A stretch of DNA of 64,000 nucleotides, from assembly GCA_963922875.1 (NCBI GenBank), contig CAWUJH010000001.1:124001-188000 (forward strand). Reading direction: 5' to 3'. The first letter of the stretch is position 1; every line of letters starts with the position of its first letter. Shown here piece after piece: positions 19,392 to 27,941 of this stretch. Below the pieces are notes generated by a model. That model was not told the DNA's origin. It made no database searches and saw only the letters and a program-made list of their open reading frames with translations. A program made the position numbers and the translations under genes. This DNA comes from Ketobacter sp963922875. GTDB lineage: Bacteria > Pseudomonadota > Gammaproteobacteria > Pseudomonadales > Ketobacteraceae.

Positions 19392-19466
19392 TCTCAGGCA
19401 GAAAGATAGCCATTTAAAGGTGGCTTCAGTAAACTTGCGCCTGCCAAATTAAAGATGAGATTAATC

Positions 19467-20333
19467 ATGACCAGTCCTGCCCTTGAGCGCCTCAAAGTTC
19501 TACCACAATATTTCGTGCCACATCATCTGTTGTCCCGCACTGTCGGCTATTTAGCGGATTCCCGCTGGCCTCTGGTCAAAAACGCCATGATTGATTTTTT
19601 TCTCAACCGCTACGGAATTAACATGAGTGAAGCCCAAGAAGAGGACGCTTTTGCTTATCCCACCTTCAATGAGTTTTTTACCCGAGCTTTGAAGCCTGAA
19701 TTGCGCCCCATTGATAAAGAGCATATCGTTTGCCCAGCAGACGGTGTGATCAGCCAGTTAGGCAAGATTGACGAATCACGAATATTCCAGGCCAAAGGCC
19801 ACCATTTCACTCTGCAACAGTTGTTAGGAGGCTGCGAAGAACGAGCCAAACCCTTTATCAATGGCCAGTTTGCTACAGTTTATCTATCACCCAAAGACTA
19901 CCACCGGGTTCACATGCCATTACAAGGCTCGCTCAAAGAGATGATCTACGTCCCCGGTCGTTTGTTTTCGGTGAATAATCTAACGGCGAGTCAGGTGCCT
20001 GGTTTGTTCGCCCGCAATGAGCGCGTGGTTTGTCTGTTCGACACGGCTCTAGGGCCCATGGCGGTTATCCTGGTGGGAGCCATGATTGTCGCCAGTGTGG
20101 AAACGGTTTGGGCTGGATTGGTAACGCCACCCAAAAGAGAGCTAAAGGTCTTCAATTACCAGCCAAAGAAGGAATCGATTACCCTTGATGTGGGCGCGGA
20201 AATGGGACGCTTTAAGTTGGGATCCACAGCAATTGTATTATTGGGAGAAGGTACTGCTCGCTGGGACGATTCACTAACAGCGGGCAGCGCCGTCACTATG
20301 GGGCAAAGACTGGGTCACAAACTCACCCCCTGA
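19467..20333 (+). CDS. psd: Phosphatidylserine decarboxylase
   Basis: Psd is the pyruvoyl-dependent, membrane-associated enzyme that converts phosphatidylserine to phosphatidylethanolamine. The protein shows YPTFNEFFTRALKPELRPI, CPADGVISQLG, YLSPKDYHRVHMP and the self-cleavage site FKLGSTAIVLL near the C-terminus, where Gly-Ser cleavage generates the pyruvoyl group. I prefer the ATG at 19467 (MTSPALERL); an in-frame ATG four codons upstream is possible. The protein is about 288 residues, the usual length. It is convergent with the small hypothetical gene that follows. Confidence 0.97.
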   Translation: MTSPALERLKVLPQYFVPHHLLSRTVGYLADSRWPLVKNAMIDFFLNRYGINMSEAQEEDAFAYPTFNEFFTRALKPELRPIDKEHIVCPADGVISQLGKIDESRIFQAKGHHFTLQQLLGGCEERAKPFINGQFATVYLSPKDYHRVHMPLQGSLKEMIYVPGRLFSVNNLTASQVPGLFARNERVVCLFDTALGPMAVILVGAMIVASVETVWAGLVTPPKRELKVFNYQPKKESITLDVGAEMGRFKLGSTAIVLLGEGTARWDDSLTAGSAVTMGQRLGHKLTP

Positions 20334-20348
20334 TTAACGCCAAAAGGC

Positions 20349-20660
20349 TCAGTCAATATCCTCAACGAACGGCTCTTCTTCAAGTGAGATCAGGAGTTCT
20401 TTTTTGTAAGTGGTAATCACCAACTTCTTAGCATCCAGGCGTTGAATGCTCACCACATCATCGATGGCTTCGTCATCCCACTGCTTTAATAAGTTAGTTT
20501 CCGCAAAGGACGTGACTCCTGGAAATACTACCCTTCGGCGTAAGTTTTGGGACTCAGGATCGTCCAGTAACTCGATAAAGACCATGCGAACGTCGATATC
20601 GTATATAAAATTCCCAATATAAGGTGAACAATCACCTATTAAATACTCTGTTAAATCCAC
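20349..20660 (-). CDS. Hypothetical 103-residue acidic protein
   Basis: I do not recognise a family. The 103-residue product is acidic, with mixed alpha/beta character (VRMVFIELLDDPES, KKLVITTYKKELLISLEEE), no signal peptide and no membrane segment. It lies at the end of a minus-strand group of unknown genes between fimX and psd and stops 15 bases from psd. A start at the ATG of MDLTEYLIGDCSPY looks natural. Coding character is supported by an uninterrupted frame and balanced composition only. Confidence 0.6.
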   Translation of the reverse strand: MDLTEYLIGDCSPYIGNFIYDIDVRMVFIELLDDPESQNLRRRVVFPGVTSFAETNLLKQWDDEAIDDVVSIQRLDAKKLVITTYKKELLISLEEEPFVEDID

Positions 20661-20768
20661 CTTTGACCCTCATCATATTCGCAAACCTCAGCCATTTTAA
20701 GGTGCTGGGGGTCAGAAGCAACCAGCATTACGCGGGCCAGTTAACATTCTTACTATTTAAGGCGCCGG

Positions 20769-21017
20769 TTAAGCCGCGTGGGTCATGGAACGAGCATCTT
20801 TGTATACCTGATCAAAATCACGACAAAGTGAGTCTAACTGGCTGTAAACCCTAGAGAATCGGGTTTGTTGCGCCGTTAATTCGCTTTCCAGGGAATTCAA
20901 CAAGGCTTTATCAGGCAGGTCGCTTTTTATGTGCTGACCCATATCTTTCAATGGAACAAGGATGGGTTGAATATAATGCTCCACCTGGCGGGTAAGACGA
21001 AACCGTAATTGCATCAT
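20769..21017 (-). CDS. Hypothetical small helical protein
   Basis: The 82-residue product is predicted almost entirely helical (LRFRLTRQVEHYIQPILVPLKDMG, LNSLESELTAQQTRFSRVYSQLDSL) and lacks membrane segments. It starts with two methionines; the first ATG overlaps the stop of the upstream coiled-coil gene by one base (TAATG), so the two are probably translated together and may act as partners. I do not recognise a family. Confidence 0.65.
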   Translation of the reverse strand: MMQLRFRLTRQVEHYIQPILVPLKDMGQHIKSDLPDKALLNSLESELTAQQTRFSRVYSQLDSLCRDFDQVYKDARSMTHAA

Positions 21018-21841
21018 TACATCGTCGGCAAACGCGCCTGGGTAAATTCTCTTTCCAAGTATTCCTGCAGCGTTTCCTTTTCTTCCTTTCGTTTAAGCCC
21101 TGCAAATGCTTTTGTCAGCTGCTTGAGCATGGTCATCACTGGAGGAAGCGCTAGCAATGCGCCATCCATAACCGCAGCCATTCGAATCAAGGGTTCTAAT
21201 TTTGCATTCAGGATGGATAACTGATCCATCTTAGTGCTAATTTCTGACATCGTTCGGCTAATTTCCGCTAGCTCACTTTCCACCAATCGTAATCGAGGCC
21301 TAAGCTCTCCTAGGCGAGCCTCAATTTTTTCCGGTAATCCTGAAATAACTTCCTGCTCTGCCAGCCAATTCAGCCGCAATTTCAATTCAGCCAACTGATT
21401 TTCGGCACTGGTTGCCTGGCGCACCATAATATCAACCACCGGACACAAGGCTAAAGTAAACACAAACAATGGAACAAGATAACCATGAAAATGGTTGAGT
21501 TGATCATTAGCTTGATCGATGGAAACCACCAGCCCGCTGGCCGTCACGTGTAATCGCTCCGCTGAAAACAGCACGGGCACCATTGAATGTTGCGCCAGCC
21601 GTTCTGCCACGGCACTTTGTTCCACTGCGACGTTATTGACTTCTTTTATAGCATTAATGGCAGCCAATAAATTTTTCACCGAATTACGCACGGCAATTAA
21701 ACCAGGAGGGGCCGCTACAGCGAAGCGATCAGGCGCCGCTTGTAATATGTTATTCAAATTAACGGCAAAGGTGCGTAAATTGCGAATATCACGCATTAAC
21801 GGATAGAAATCATTTTTTGTCAGCCTAGCTTCTTCTTCCAT
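21017..21841 (-). CDS. Hypothetical coiled-coil protein with a central hydrophobic segment
   Basis: I start this gene at the ATG of MEEEARLTKNDFYP (21841), because AAGGAG lies seven bases upstream; the seven-codon extension is unsupported. The product of about 274 residues is strongly helical: heptad-like stretches flank a hydrophobic stretch (about 120-145; YLVPLFVFTLALCPVVDIMV) that could span or sit on the membrane. A second long helical region follows (ARLGELRPRLRLVESELAEISRTM). It superficially recalls chemotaxis-receptor or tethering coiled coils, but no family motif is visible. It lies within a cluster found between psd and fimX. Confidence 0.75.
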   Translation of the reverse strand: MEEEARLTKNDFYPLMRDIRNLRTFAVNLNNILQAAPDRFAVAAPPGLIAVRNSVKNLLAAINAIKEVNNVAVEQSAVAERLAQHSMVPVLFSAERLHVTASGLVVSIDQANDQLNHFHGYLVPLFVFTLALCPVVDIMVRQATSAENQLAELKLRLNWLAEQEVISGLPEKIEARLGELRPRLRLVESELAEISRTMSEISTKMDQLSILNAKLEPLIRMAAVMDGALLALPPVMTMLKQLTKAFAGLKRKEEKETLQEYLEREFTQARLPTM

Positions 21842-21953
21842 GGCCTGTCTCCTTGAATACAAAAATTAAAGTCATTACTACCCACACCAATAATGTGATT
21901 AAAGCAGCGTCTGCAAAGCTCACTGAAGAGTTACTCACTATGGTGAGAAGCAA
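21825..21953 (-). CDS. Possible small membrane protein overlapping the coiled-coil gene
   Basis: In a second minus-strand frame there is an open stretch ending at TAG (21825-21827), whose product contains SFADAALITLLVWVVMTLIFVFKE, a convincing membrane helix with a positive end. Candidate starts are TTG at 21953 or GTG at 21938; neither has a Shine-Dalgarno site. Just upstream in the same frame lie two adjacent stops (TAG TAA) and, before them, an ATG-initiated 18-codon stretch with hydrophobic residues. It is either a small leaderless-looking gene or the decayed remnant of a longer membrane protein. Confidence 0.3.
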   Translation of the reverse strand: MLLTIVSNSSVSFADAALITLLVWVVMTLIFVFKETGHGRRS

Positions 21954-22170
21954 GGGCAGCAGCGAGCCAAAACGTTGTTACTATCGAAACAAGCCTAAGA
22001 AAAGCACTGACGACACCCCTAAAGGGCTGTTACTCATTTGATAAGCAATCTACACTACGACTGATCAATTTTCAATCTATACCAAACCAAAGGAGGCTTA
22101 ACTACCTAACAATCTTAGCTTGAACTTTACCGCTGTCTAATTAATTTCGTCTTCCCAAGTCGCTGCATTA

Positions 22171-24252
22171 TTACTCGTCACTGGAAAAGTCATAGTTCAT
22201 TCTATCGGCAGGGGCTTGCAAATAGTAACCCTGAATAAAGTTGACCCCCACTTGCCACAATACCGAGAGAATGGCAGCACTTTCCACCAAGGGAGCAATT
22301 GTAAGCTTGCCCTGAGCATGAGCGGCAGCCACCAGCTCCTTTAATGCCTCGCGGTTTTGTTCGTTATCAATATCCTGCATGAATGATCCATCTACCTTAA
22401 GATAGTCTACTTCCAGGTGCTTCAACGTATTAAACGGATTTAAGGCGCAGCCAAAGTGAGATAAAGAGACTTTGCAGTGCAGCTCCTTTAAACCTCGGGA
22501 AAAATCTTTTGCCTGCTTCAGGTAGGTAATGGCATCACTTTCACTGAACTGAAAAACGATAGCATCACTGGGCATGCGAGCCGCTTTCAACGCGACACTG
22601 AGCCACGGGAGCAAGGTTTGGTCTTTTACTGAATCCCCTGTAACGTTGATGATCAAACGGGTATTGTTACCAGAGGCTCGATGCTCCGACAATAATTTAA
22701 TCGCCTGGATAATGACCCAGCGATCCACTTTCTCGCTCAGTTCGGCTTGGGTTATGCGCCCAAGAAACACGGCTGGAGACACTTCAACCTGGTTACCTTC
22801 ATCGTCAACTATGCGCAAGAACGCCTCATACAGCTCGCCACTACCACCACGTAAATCAATCACTGGCTGGAACAACAGCTTAAAACGGCCCTCGTCAATG
22901 GCGCTTTGTACCATTTCACTGCCATCAGCTTGAGGTACTACAACGTTTGTAGGTACACAAACGGCAACGCCATTCCCTAAAGGGTTCTCTGCTCGAACCT
23001 GTTCGCTGGCCTGATGAGCAGAATTGATTATTTCTTCAGGATCATCATGAGTGTCACTGACAATAGTAACTCCAACACTGGCGGTGACCTGAACCGTACG
23101 ATCCTGAACTTCACAGAGGTGCCCTTCTATGGCTCGACACAGAGTCTCCGCCAGCTCTTTGCCCTCTTCTATCGTCCTTTCCTTGACCAAAGCCGTGAAA
23201 ATTTCATCACCAAAACGGGCCAATACAACGCCTTCAGGAACTGTATCCCGAAGTTTGGTGGCTACATCACTCAATACCATATCAGCGCCGGAGATACCCA
23301 CGTCCGATTGGATCGCAGCAAAATTATCAAGCTGAATATAAAGAAGCACCACAGTCTTACTGTTTGAAACCGACCAACGAATATATTCTTCTAATTGCTG
23401 GGTAAAGTGAGCCCGATTGTTTAACCCGGTCAATAGATCCTGGCTGCTTATTTCCTTTATTCTCTCCTGTAAATCGGCATCAGCCTGATTGGAGCGAATC
23501 ATAATCTGAGTGCAAGGTTCTCCATCAAAAACCGCATTGGAAAAAGCCATGCGCACTTGAATGACTTCACCGTTATGGCAGACACCTTCACAGACAAATT
23601 CACTGCTGGAGGTATCGCCAGTGCTATAAGCTCGTAAAAATTGCTTAAATTCATCGTGCTGTTTGGATACCACCATATCCATGATAGGCATACCCTCGAG
23701 ATCCTCGGCGTCATCGTAGCCAAACAGTTCCACATACGCCTCATTGGCGTAAGTGTGCATGCCATCAATAATATAGGTAATTGCGTCTCTTGAACTATCC
23801 AGCAAAGAAGTGCAGCGTTTTTCGGTTTCTTTTAAAGCCCACTCCGCCGCTCGTCGCGCTCGCCGCTCATAAAGGTTACGCAACTCGCGCTGAATAATTA
23901 ACAACAGTCGCTCCTGATCTTCACGCTGAACCACATCATCGAACCCATCGCGCAAGCCCTGGACAAAATTATCGCCCGAAAGATCATCCAACAACAAAAT
24001 TGAAGGTATATCTTTCGCCAACAGCTTAATGGATTGTAAGCAATCGAAAGCCACCAATTCATTCACTTCCGGTCGCATCAAAAACAGATCCCAGGTTCCA
24101 TTTTTTAAAGCTTCTTCTAAATCCTCTTTAGTTTCGATCAACTGACCACGAGTCGCCCGCCCCGAATTTCGAATCAAGTTCATCAGCTGCTCCGCTTCAT
24201 CCTGAGACTCGTGCAGTAATAGCAATTTGATGGTTTCCGCTTTTTTTGTCAT
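22171..24252 (-). CDS. fimX: FimX-like c-di-GMP effector (degenerate REC-PAS-GGDEF-EAL)
   Basis: In Pseudomonas FimX binds c-di-GMP through a catalytically dead EAL domain and controls type IV pilus assembly. This 693-residue protein has the same length and order: receiver-like domain (about 8-125) without a proper phosphorylation pocket, PAS (about 150-260), GGDEF-like domain with the site altered to RFGDEIF, and EAL-like domain (about 445-690). The EAL box reads EAFLR, the ELTE position reads QFSE and the DDFG position reads SHFG, so hydrolysis is unlikely. The tail QAPADRMNYDFSS recalls FimX. It lies 29 bases downstream of a PilZ-domain gene, in the conserved place between psd and serB. 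Confidence 0.9.
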   Translation of the reverse strand: MTKKAETIKLLLLHESQDEAEQLMNLIRNSGRATRGQLIETKEDLEEALKNGTWDLFLMRPEVNELVAFDCLQSIKLLAKDIPSILLLDDLSGDNFVQGLRDGFDDVVQREDQERLLLIIQRELRNLYERRARRAAEWALKETEKRCTSLLDSSRDAITYIIDGMHTYANEAYVELFGYDDAEDLEGMPIMDMVVSKQHDEFKQFLRAYSTGDTSSSEFVCEGVCHNGEVIQVRMAFSNAVFDGEPCTQIMIRSNQADADLQERIKEISSQDLLTGLNNRAHFTQQLEEYIRWSVSNSKTVVLLYIQLDNFAAIQSDVGISGADMVLSDVATKLRDTVPEGVVLARFGDEIFTALVKERTIEEGKELAETLCRAIEGHLCEVQDRTVQVTASVGVTIVSDTHDDPEEIINSAHQASEQVRAENPLGNGVAVCVPTNVVVPQADGSEMVQSAIDEGRFKLLFQPVIDLRGGSGELYEAFLRIVDDEGNQVEVSPAVFLGRITQAELSEKVDRWVIIQAIKLLSEHRASGNNTRLIINVTGDSVKDQTLLPWLSVALKAARMPSDAIVFQFSESDAITYLKQAKDFSRGLKELHCKVSLSHFGCALNPFNTLKHLEVDYLKVDGSFMQDIDNEQNREALKELVAAAHAQGKLTIAPLVESAAILSVLWQVGVNFIQGYYLQAPADRMNYDFSSDE

Positions 24253-24281
24253 AGGATCTAAAGCTTCTTATAATTCGGGAG

Positions 24282-26123
24282 TTATAAACTAGACCAAACT
24301 GAATCGAAATCATCATCCTGTAGCGAATCAAGTTTAAGTTTTTGGCCTTCCTCTGCCTGCCCATCCATCGCACTTTCTCCTGCCACAAGCACTTTAAATT
24401 CAAATTGGCAAAAACTGGCTGTAGTAGTCACCTGCTTTACCAATTGCACTTTTGATATGACACCCTGATCATTAACATTAGCTTTCAAACCAGATTGAAA
24501 AGCGATATTGGGTGTAATAAGCGTGGCTGGCTGGCCAATGGCTCGCAACTCTGGCAACATAAGGCAACGCATATATTCCGTTATGCCACCTTTTTTATGG
24601 ATCGCCTGACAACCACAAGCACTGGCTTTCGGTGCAATTAACTCAAGCCCCATTCGCACACCTTCATTCTTAAACTGTTTAACCCAGCGGATAACTCCGA
24701 TGCTCCAGGCATTCTCTTTTTTTTCTAAAATTCCAATTATCTCTCCTGTTTTTACCTGCGGAGGGACATCACGAGCCCAAGCCACACAAAAACCGCCAGG
24801 ACTGGTATTAACAATATCGCAGGCATAGCGTGGATAGCGGTCTTTTTCTTCCGCTTGTTTTACCTTGTTCTGTTCCTGAATTGCTTTTTCCAGGGCAGAT
24901 GTCGATTTCATCAGATTACTGGTGTTCAGGTTCAAACCCCAAACATCAGCGCCCGTATTGCTATCCGATCTCCTCCCAGTAGGACCTCGATGTAAAAAAG
25001 GATTGTTCAAGTCGGGATCATCGGCGAGCTCCTTCCCCGTTATCATTAGATTGAAGTCCATCTTACCGGACACAAAATAGTGAGTTGCACTCAAACCTAT
25101 ACTAAGCTCAATATTTCCACGCTCTTCAATCCGGGTAAATGCTCGTTCTGAAATCACCCCCCAAGCCTGAATCAGAATTCTGGTGAGATCATTGGGTAGT
25201 TTTTGTGGAACATAAAATCTCGGCTCAGGATGAGGCTCTCCTTCCGGTAATAGCAGCAGCTCTCGCAGATGATTAGAGATAGAAGAGGCATCAAAATAAC
25301 AAACAAATTTCGGATCACTCGAATTGCGCATTAAAGATTGATAAAACGGTGGAAAATCTCGCAGCAAATCCACGGCGAATAACCCTGCAGCCGTGTCATT
25401 TTTAGTAATCTTGGCAAACTTTGCCCAATGGGGTACCAGCTCATAAACCATCTGAATTTGTTGCTGACGTAACTGATTGGGTTTTGCGGTAACCAACAGC
25501 AATGCTCTGAGGTATAATTCACTGACCGTACTTTCAATACCTTCCTGTTCAGGATCCAGAGTAGACTCATTTAGCACCCCAAATTTTTCAGCCAGCAAAT
25601 ACATGGTATGAAGCTCTTGCCAAAACGTAGGGGGGGCTGGAAAATATAATTGGAGGCTACGCAACAATACTTGATTTTTTTCAGTCAAGGCGCGGTGCAC
25701 GGCTTTCAGGAACAGAGCACGGGCATCTTTGTGCTTACTGACGTCTGCCAAAACAGCCATCACCACCAGCTTATAACCCACCGACAAATGATTTTGCAAA
25801 GCCTGAGCCAAGCCAGCAATTCGGGCCTCTTTGGGAGGTAAAGCCACAGATTGATTTAAAAAATGTTTTTCCAGACTTTTGCACACATAGTGAATGGATT
25901 CCCGCAAAGCCTCCAACATTTGAAAGCGCGCGGCCGGATCAACTTTTAAACGGTTTAATTCCTGAATAGCGTTATACAAACGCTTGGCGCACTCTCCCAC
26001 TTTCAATTTAGGGAGACTTTCCACCCACTCCTTTACCTTCTTGGGCTGGGCAGGACAGAATGAGAGCACCTCTAAATCCTGAGGTGGTGACTTAAGCCTG
26101 AACTGCTCGGCTGGATTTGACAT
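24282..26123 (-). CDS. PilZ-domain protein, probable c-di-GMP receptor
   Basis: The 613-residue cytosolic protein has a large helical N-terminal region (about 1-430) of unknown fold and a C-terminal PilZ-like domain starting near residue 440. The PilZ signature is visible as DRYPRY followed by NTSPGGFCVAW, i.e. the N-x-S-x-x-G element with nearby arginines. It is then followed by GEIIGILEKK and VIRWVKQFKNEGVRMGLELI, the strands typical of PilZ. The arginines are closer to NTSPGG than usual, so ligand binding needs testing. It is the first gene of a two-gene unit with fimX, so a shared c-di-GMP/pilus role is likely by context. Confidence 0.82.
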   Translation of the reverse strand: MSNPAEQFRLKSPPQDLEVLSFCPAQPKKVKEWVESLPKLKVGECAKRLYNAIQELNRLKVDPAARFQMLEALRESIHYVCKSLEKHFLNQSVALPPKEARIAGLAQALQNHLSVGYKLVVMAVLADVSKHKDARALFLKAVHRALTEKNQVLLRSLQLYFPAPPTFWQELHTMYLLAEKFGVLNESTLDPEQEGIESTVSELYLRALLLVTAKPNQLRQQQIQMVYELVPHWAKFAKITKNDTAAGLFAVDLLRDFPPFYQSLMRNSSDPKFVCYFDASSISNHLRELLLLPEGEPHPEPRFYVPQKLPNDLTRILIQAWGVISERAFTRIEERGNIELSIGLSATHYFVSGKMDFNLMITGKELADDPDLNNPFLHRGPTGRRSDSNTGADVWGLNLNTSNLMKSTSALEKAIQEQNKVKQAEEKDRYPRYACDIVNTSPGGFCVAWARDVPPQVKTGEIIGILEKKENAWSIGVIRWVKQFKNEGVRMGLELIAPKASACGCQAIHKKGGITEYMRCLMLPELRAIGQPATLITPNIAFQSGLKANVNDQGVISKVQLVKQVTTTASFCQFEFKVLVAGESAMDGQAEEGQKLKLDSLQDDDFDSVWSSL

Positions 26124-26258
26124 TCAAAGACCCCACGGAAAGCTCGTTCGCATTACACCAAGATAAACGGCGATCCTTAGTGTCCAACTGGGATCCCCTA
26201 ATTAATCATTATAGGCAAGGATTCCCAAGTCTGTGCAAACAAATAGCGGGGATTCTAC

Positions 26259-27278
26259 TCAGGATAAGTTCAGATCTATCAATGTTTTGCTCGACTTTCC
26301 TGGCTCTTCACGCACTAAACGCGGCAGTAAAAACCCAGGCAAGCGCCCTTGTAAACCATGCATCAGCTTTACAGCCTCTTCTTCTGCCACACCAAAATGA
26401 TGAGCACCCGCTACAGAATCAAGCAAATGAAGATAATAAGGTAACACTCCCGCACTGAACAATCGCTCGCTTAAAGCCTCAAGCACAGCTACAGAATCGT
26501 TCACGTCACGCAACATAACAGATTGATTTAAAAGAGTTACTCCCGATCTCTTGAGGGCATCCATGGCGCGATCAAAATCCTGATCCAGCTCCCGAGGATG
26601 GTTACTATGGGTCACCAGAACCACAGGTAATGGAGATTCATTTAAAATCCGCGTCAGGCCAGCATCAATACGCTGCGGGATAACCACAGGCAAACGAGTA
26701 TGGATCCTTATGCGGCGGATATGGGGCACCGAACTCAACATGGCAAACACATCGGCCAGACGAGAGTTACTCACTGCCAGCGGGTCTCCGCCACTGAGAA
26801 TAACCTCATTAACGTCGGGATTCAGCTGCAAGTAAGCTTTGATCTGCTCCAACTGATGCTGCCCTAACCCATTGTCTTGATAGGGAAAATGACGCCGAAA
26901 ACAGTAGCGGCAATTGATGGCACAGGCCCCCGATAACACCAATAGCACCCGACTGCGATACTTGTGTAGTAGCCCTGCCACAGGGTTAACATTCTGTTCT
27001 TCCAGGGGGTCAGCCACAAAACCCGCGGCTAACTGCAGCTCCTCGCCTCGAGGCAATATTTGCAGTAATAGAGGATCCAATGGATCACCGCGTTTAATTT
27101 TATTGAGATAAGTCAACGGCACTCGCACAGGAAAGCTACCATGCGCCGCAACTATCTCCGCCAACTGCTCTGCGGGCAGCTGCAACGCCTGCCAAAGCGC
27201 CTCCGGGGTTCGAATCGTTGAGGAAAGCGCATTTTGCCAATCTTCAGTCTGCCAACTTGGCGCGGTTCGAGTTATCAT
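26259..27278 (-). CDS. epmB: EF-P beta-lysylation protein EpmB (radical SAM lysine 2,3-aminomutase)
   Basis: EpmB converts (S)-alpha-lysine to (R)-beta-lysine, which EpmA attaches to elongation factor P. The 339-residue protein has the radical-SAM motif CAINCRYCFRRHFPYQ near residue 120, GGDPLAVSNSRL, RIHTRLPVVIPQRI and the C-terminal YYLHLLDSVAGAHHF motif of the KamA/EpmB family. It lacks the longer extensions of true catabolic aminomutases. It is divergent from efp, whose start lies about 57 bases away, with epmA just beyond, so the whole modification pathway is encoded together. Confidence 0.95.
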   Translation of the reverse strand: MITRTAPSWQTEDWQNALSSTIRTPEALWQALQLPAEQLAEIVAAHGSFPVRVPLTYLNKIKRGDPLDPLLLQILPRGEELQLAAGFVADPLEEQNVNPVAGLLHKYRSRVLLVLSGACAINCRYCFRRHFPYQDNGLGQHQLEQIKAYLQLNPDVNEVILSGGDPLAVSNSRLADVFAMLSSVPHIRRIRIHTRLPVVIPQRIDAGLTRILNESPLPVVLVTHSNHPRELDQDFDRAMDALKRSGVTLLNQSVMLRDVNDSVAVLEALSERLFSAGVLPYYLHLLDSVAGAHHFGVAEEEAVKLMHGLQGRLPGFLLPRLVREEPGKSSKTLIDLNLS

Positions 27279-27334
27279 TACGGCCTTTCCCTTTGGGATG
27301 TAGATTTAACTAAACAGTATGGGTGTCAATTTTT

Positions 27335-27898
27335 ATGGCCAACTATTCTACCAACGAATTTCGCTCGGGTCTCAAAGTGATGCTAGACGGCGACCCGTGT
27401 GCGATCGTGGAAAATGAAGTGGTAAAACCTGGCAAAGGCCAGGCTTTCAATCGAGTTAAGCTTAGAAACCTAAAATCAGGTAAAACCTGGGAACGCACAT
27501 TCAAATCTGGCGAATCCGTAGAAGGTGCAGACGTTATGGACGTCGACTTGCAATACCTTTACAACGACGGTGAGTTCTATCACTTTATGGATCAGCAATC
27601 CTTCGAACAGCAAGCAGCGGACCTAAAAGCCGTAGGCGAAGCCGCCAAATGGCTTAAAGAAGAGGAGGTTTGTGTGGTTACCCTTTGGAACGGTACTCCC
27701 TTGGCGGTGACCCCTCCCAATTTTGTTGAATTGGAAATCATCGAAACTGACCCAGGCCTGAAGGGCGATACAGCAAACGGTGGCTCAAAACCAGCGACCT
27801 TAAGCACCGGCGCAGTGGTGCGCGTGCCATTGTTTGTGAATCAGGGCGACACGATTAAAGTAGACACACGCTCCGGCGAATACGTGTCAAGAGCGTAA
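27335..27898 (+). CDS. efp: Elongation factor P
   Basis: EF-P relieves ribosome stalling at consecutive prolines. I choose the ATG of MANYSTNEFRSG (27335), giving 187 residues, essentially the family length; an in-frame GTG four codons upstream is unlikely. The modification loop reads VVKPGKGQAF with lysine 34 at the position that EpmA beta-lysylates. The three-domain KOW/OB/OB layout and the terminal VDTRSGEYVSRA are clear. The neighbours epmB and epmA support beta-lysylation as the modification here, rather than rhamnosylation (arginine would then replace lysine 34). Confidence 0.98.
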   Translation: MANYSTNEFRSGLKVMLDGDPCAIVENEVVKPGKGQAFNRVKLRNLKSGKTWERTFKSGESVEGADVMDVDLQYLYNDGEFYHFMDQQSFEQQAADLKAVGEAAKWLKEEEVCVVTLWNGTPLAVTPPNFVELEIIETDPGLKGDTANGGSKPATLSTGAVVRVPLFVNQGDTIKVDTRSGEYVSRA

Positions 27899-27941
27899 TG
27901 CCCGCACGGGCCTTGAGAACGCACTGCTGAGGCGGAACCCC

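Noticed and set aside
21853..22041. Plus-strand open frame of 62 codons opposite the coiled-coil gene promoter
   Set aside because: It starts with TTG and lacks a ribosome binding site; the minus strand has better coding signs (AAGGAG site, membrane-helix frame).
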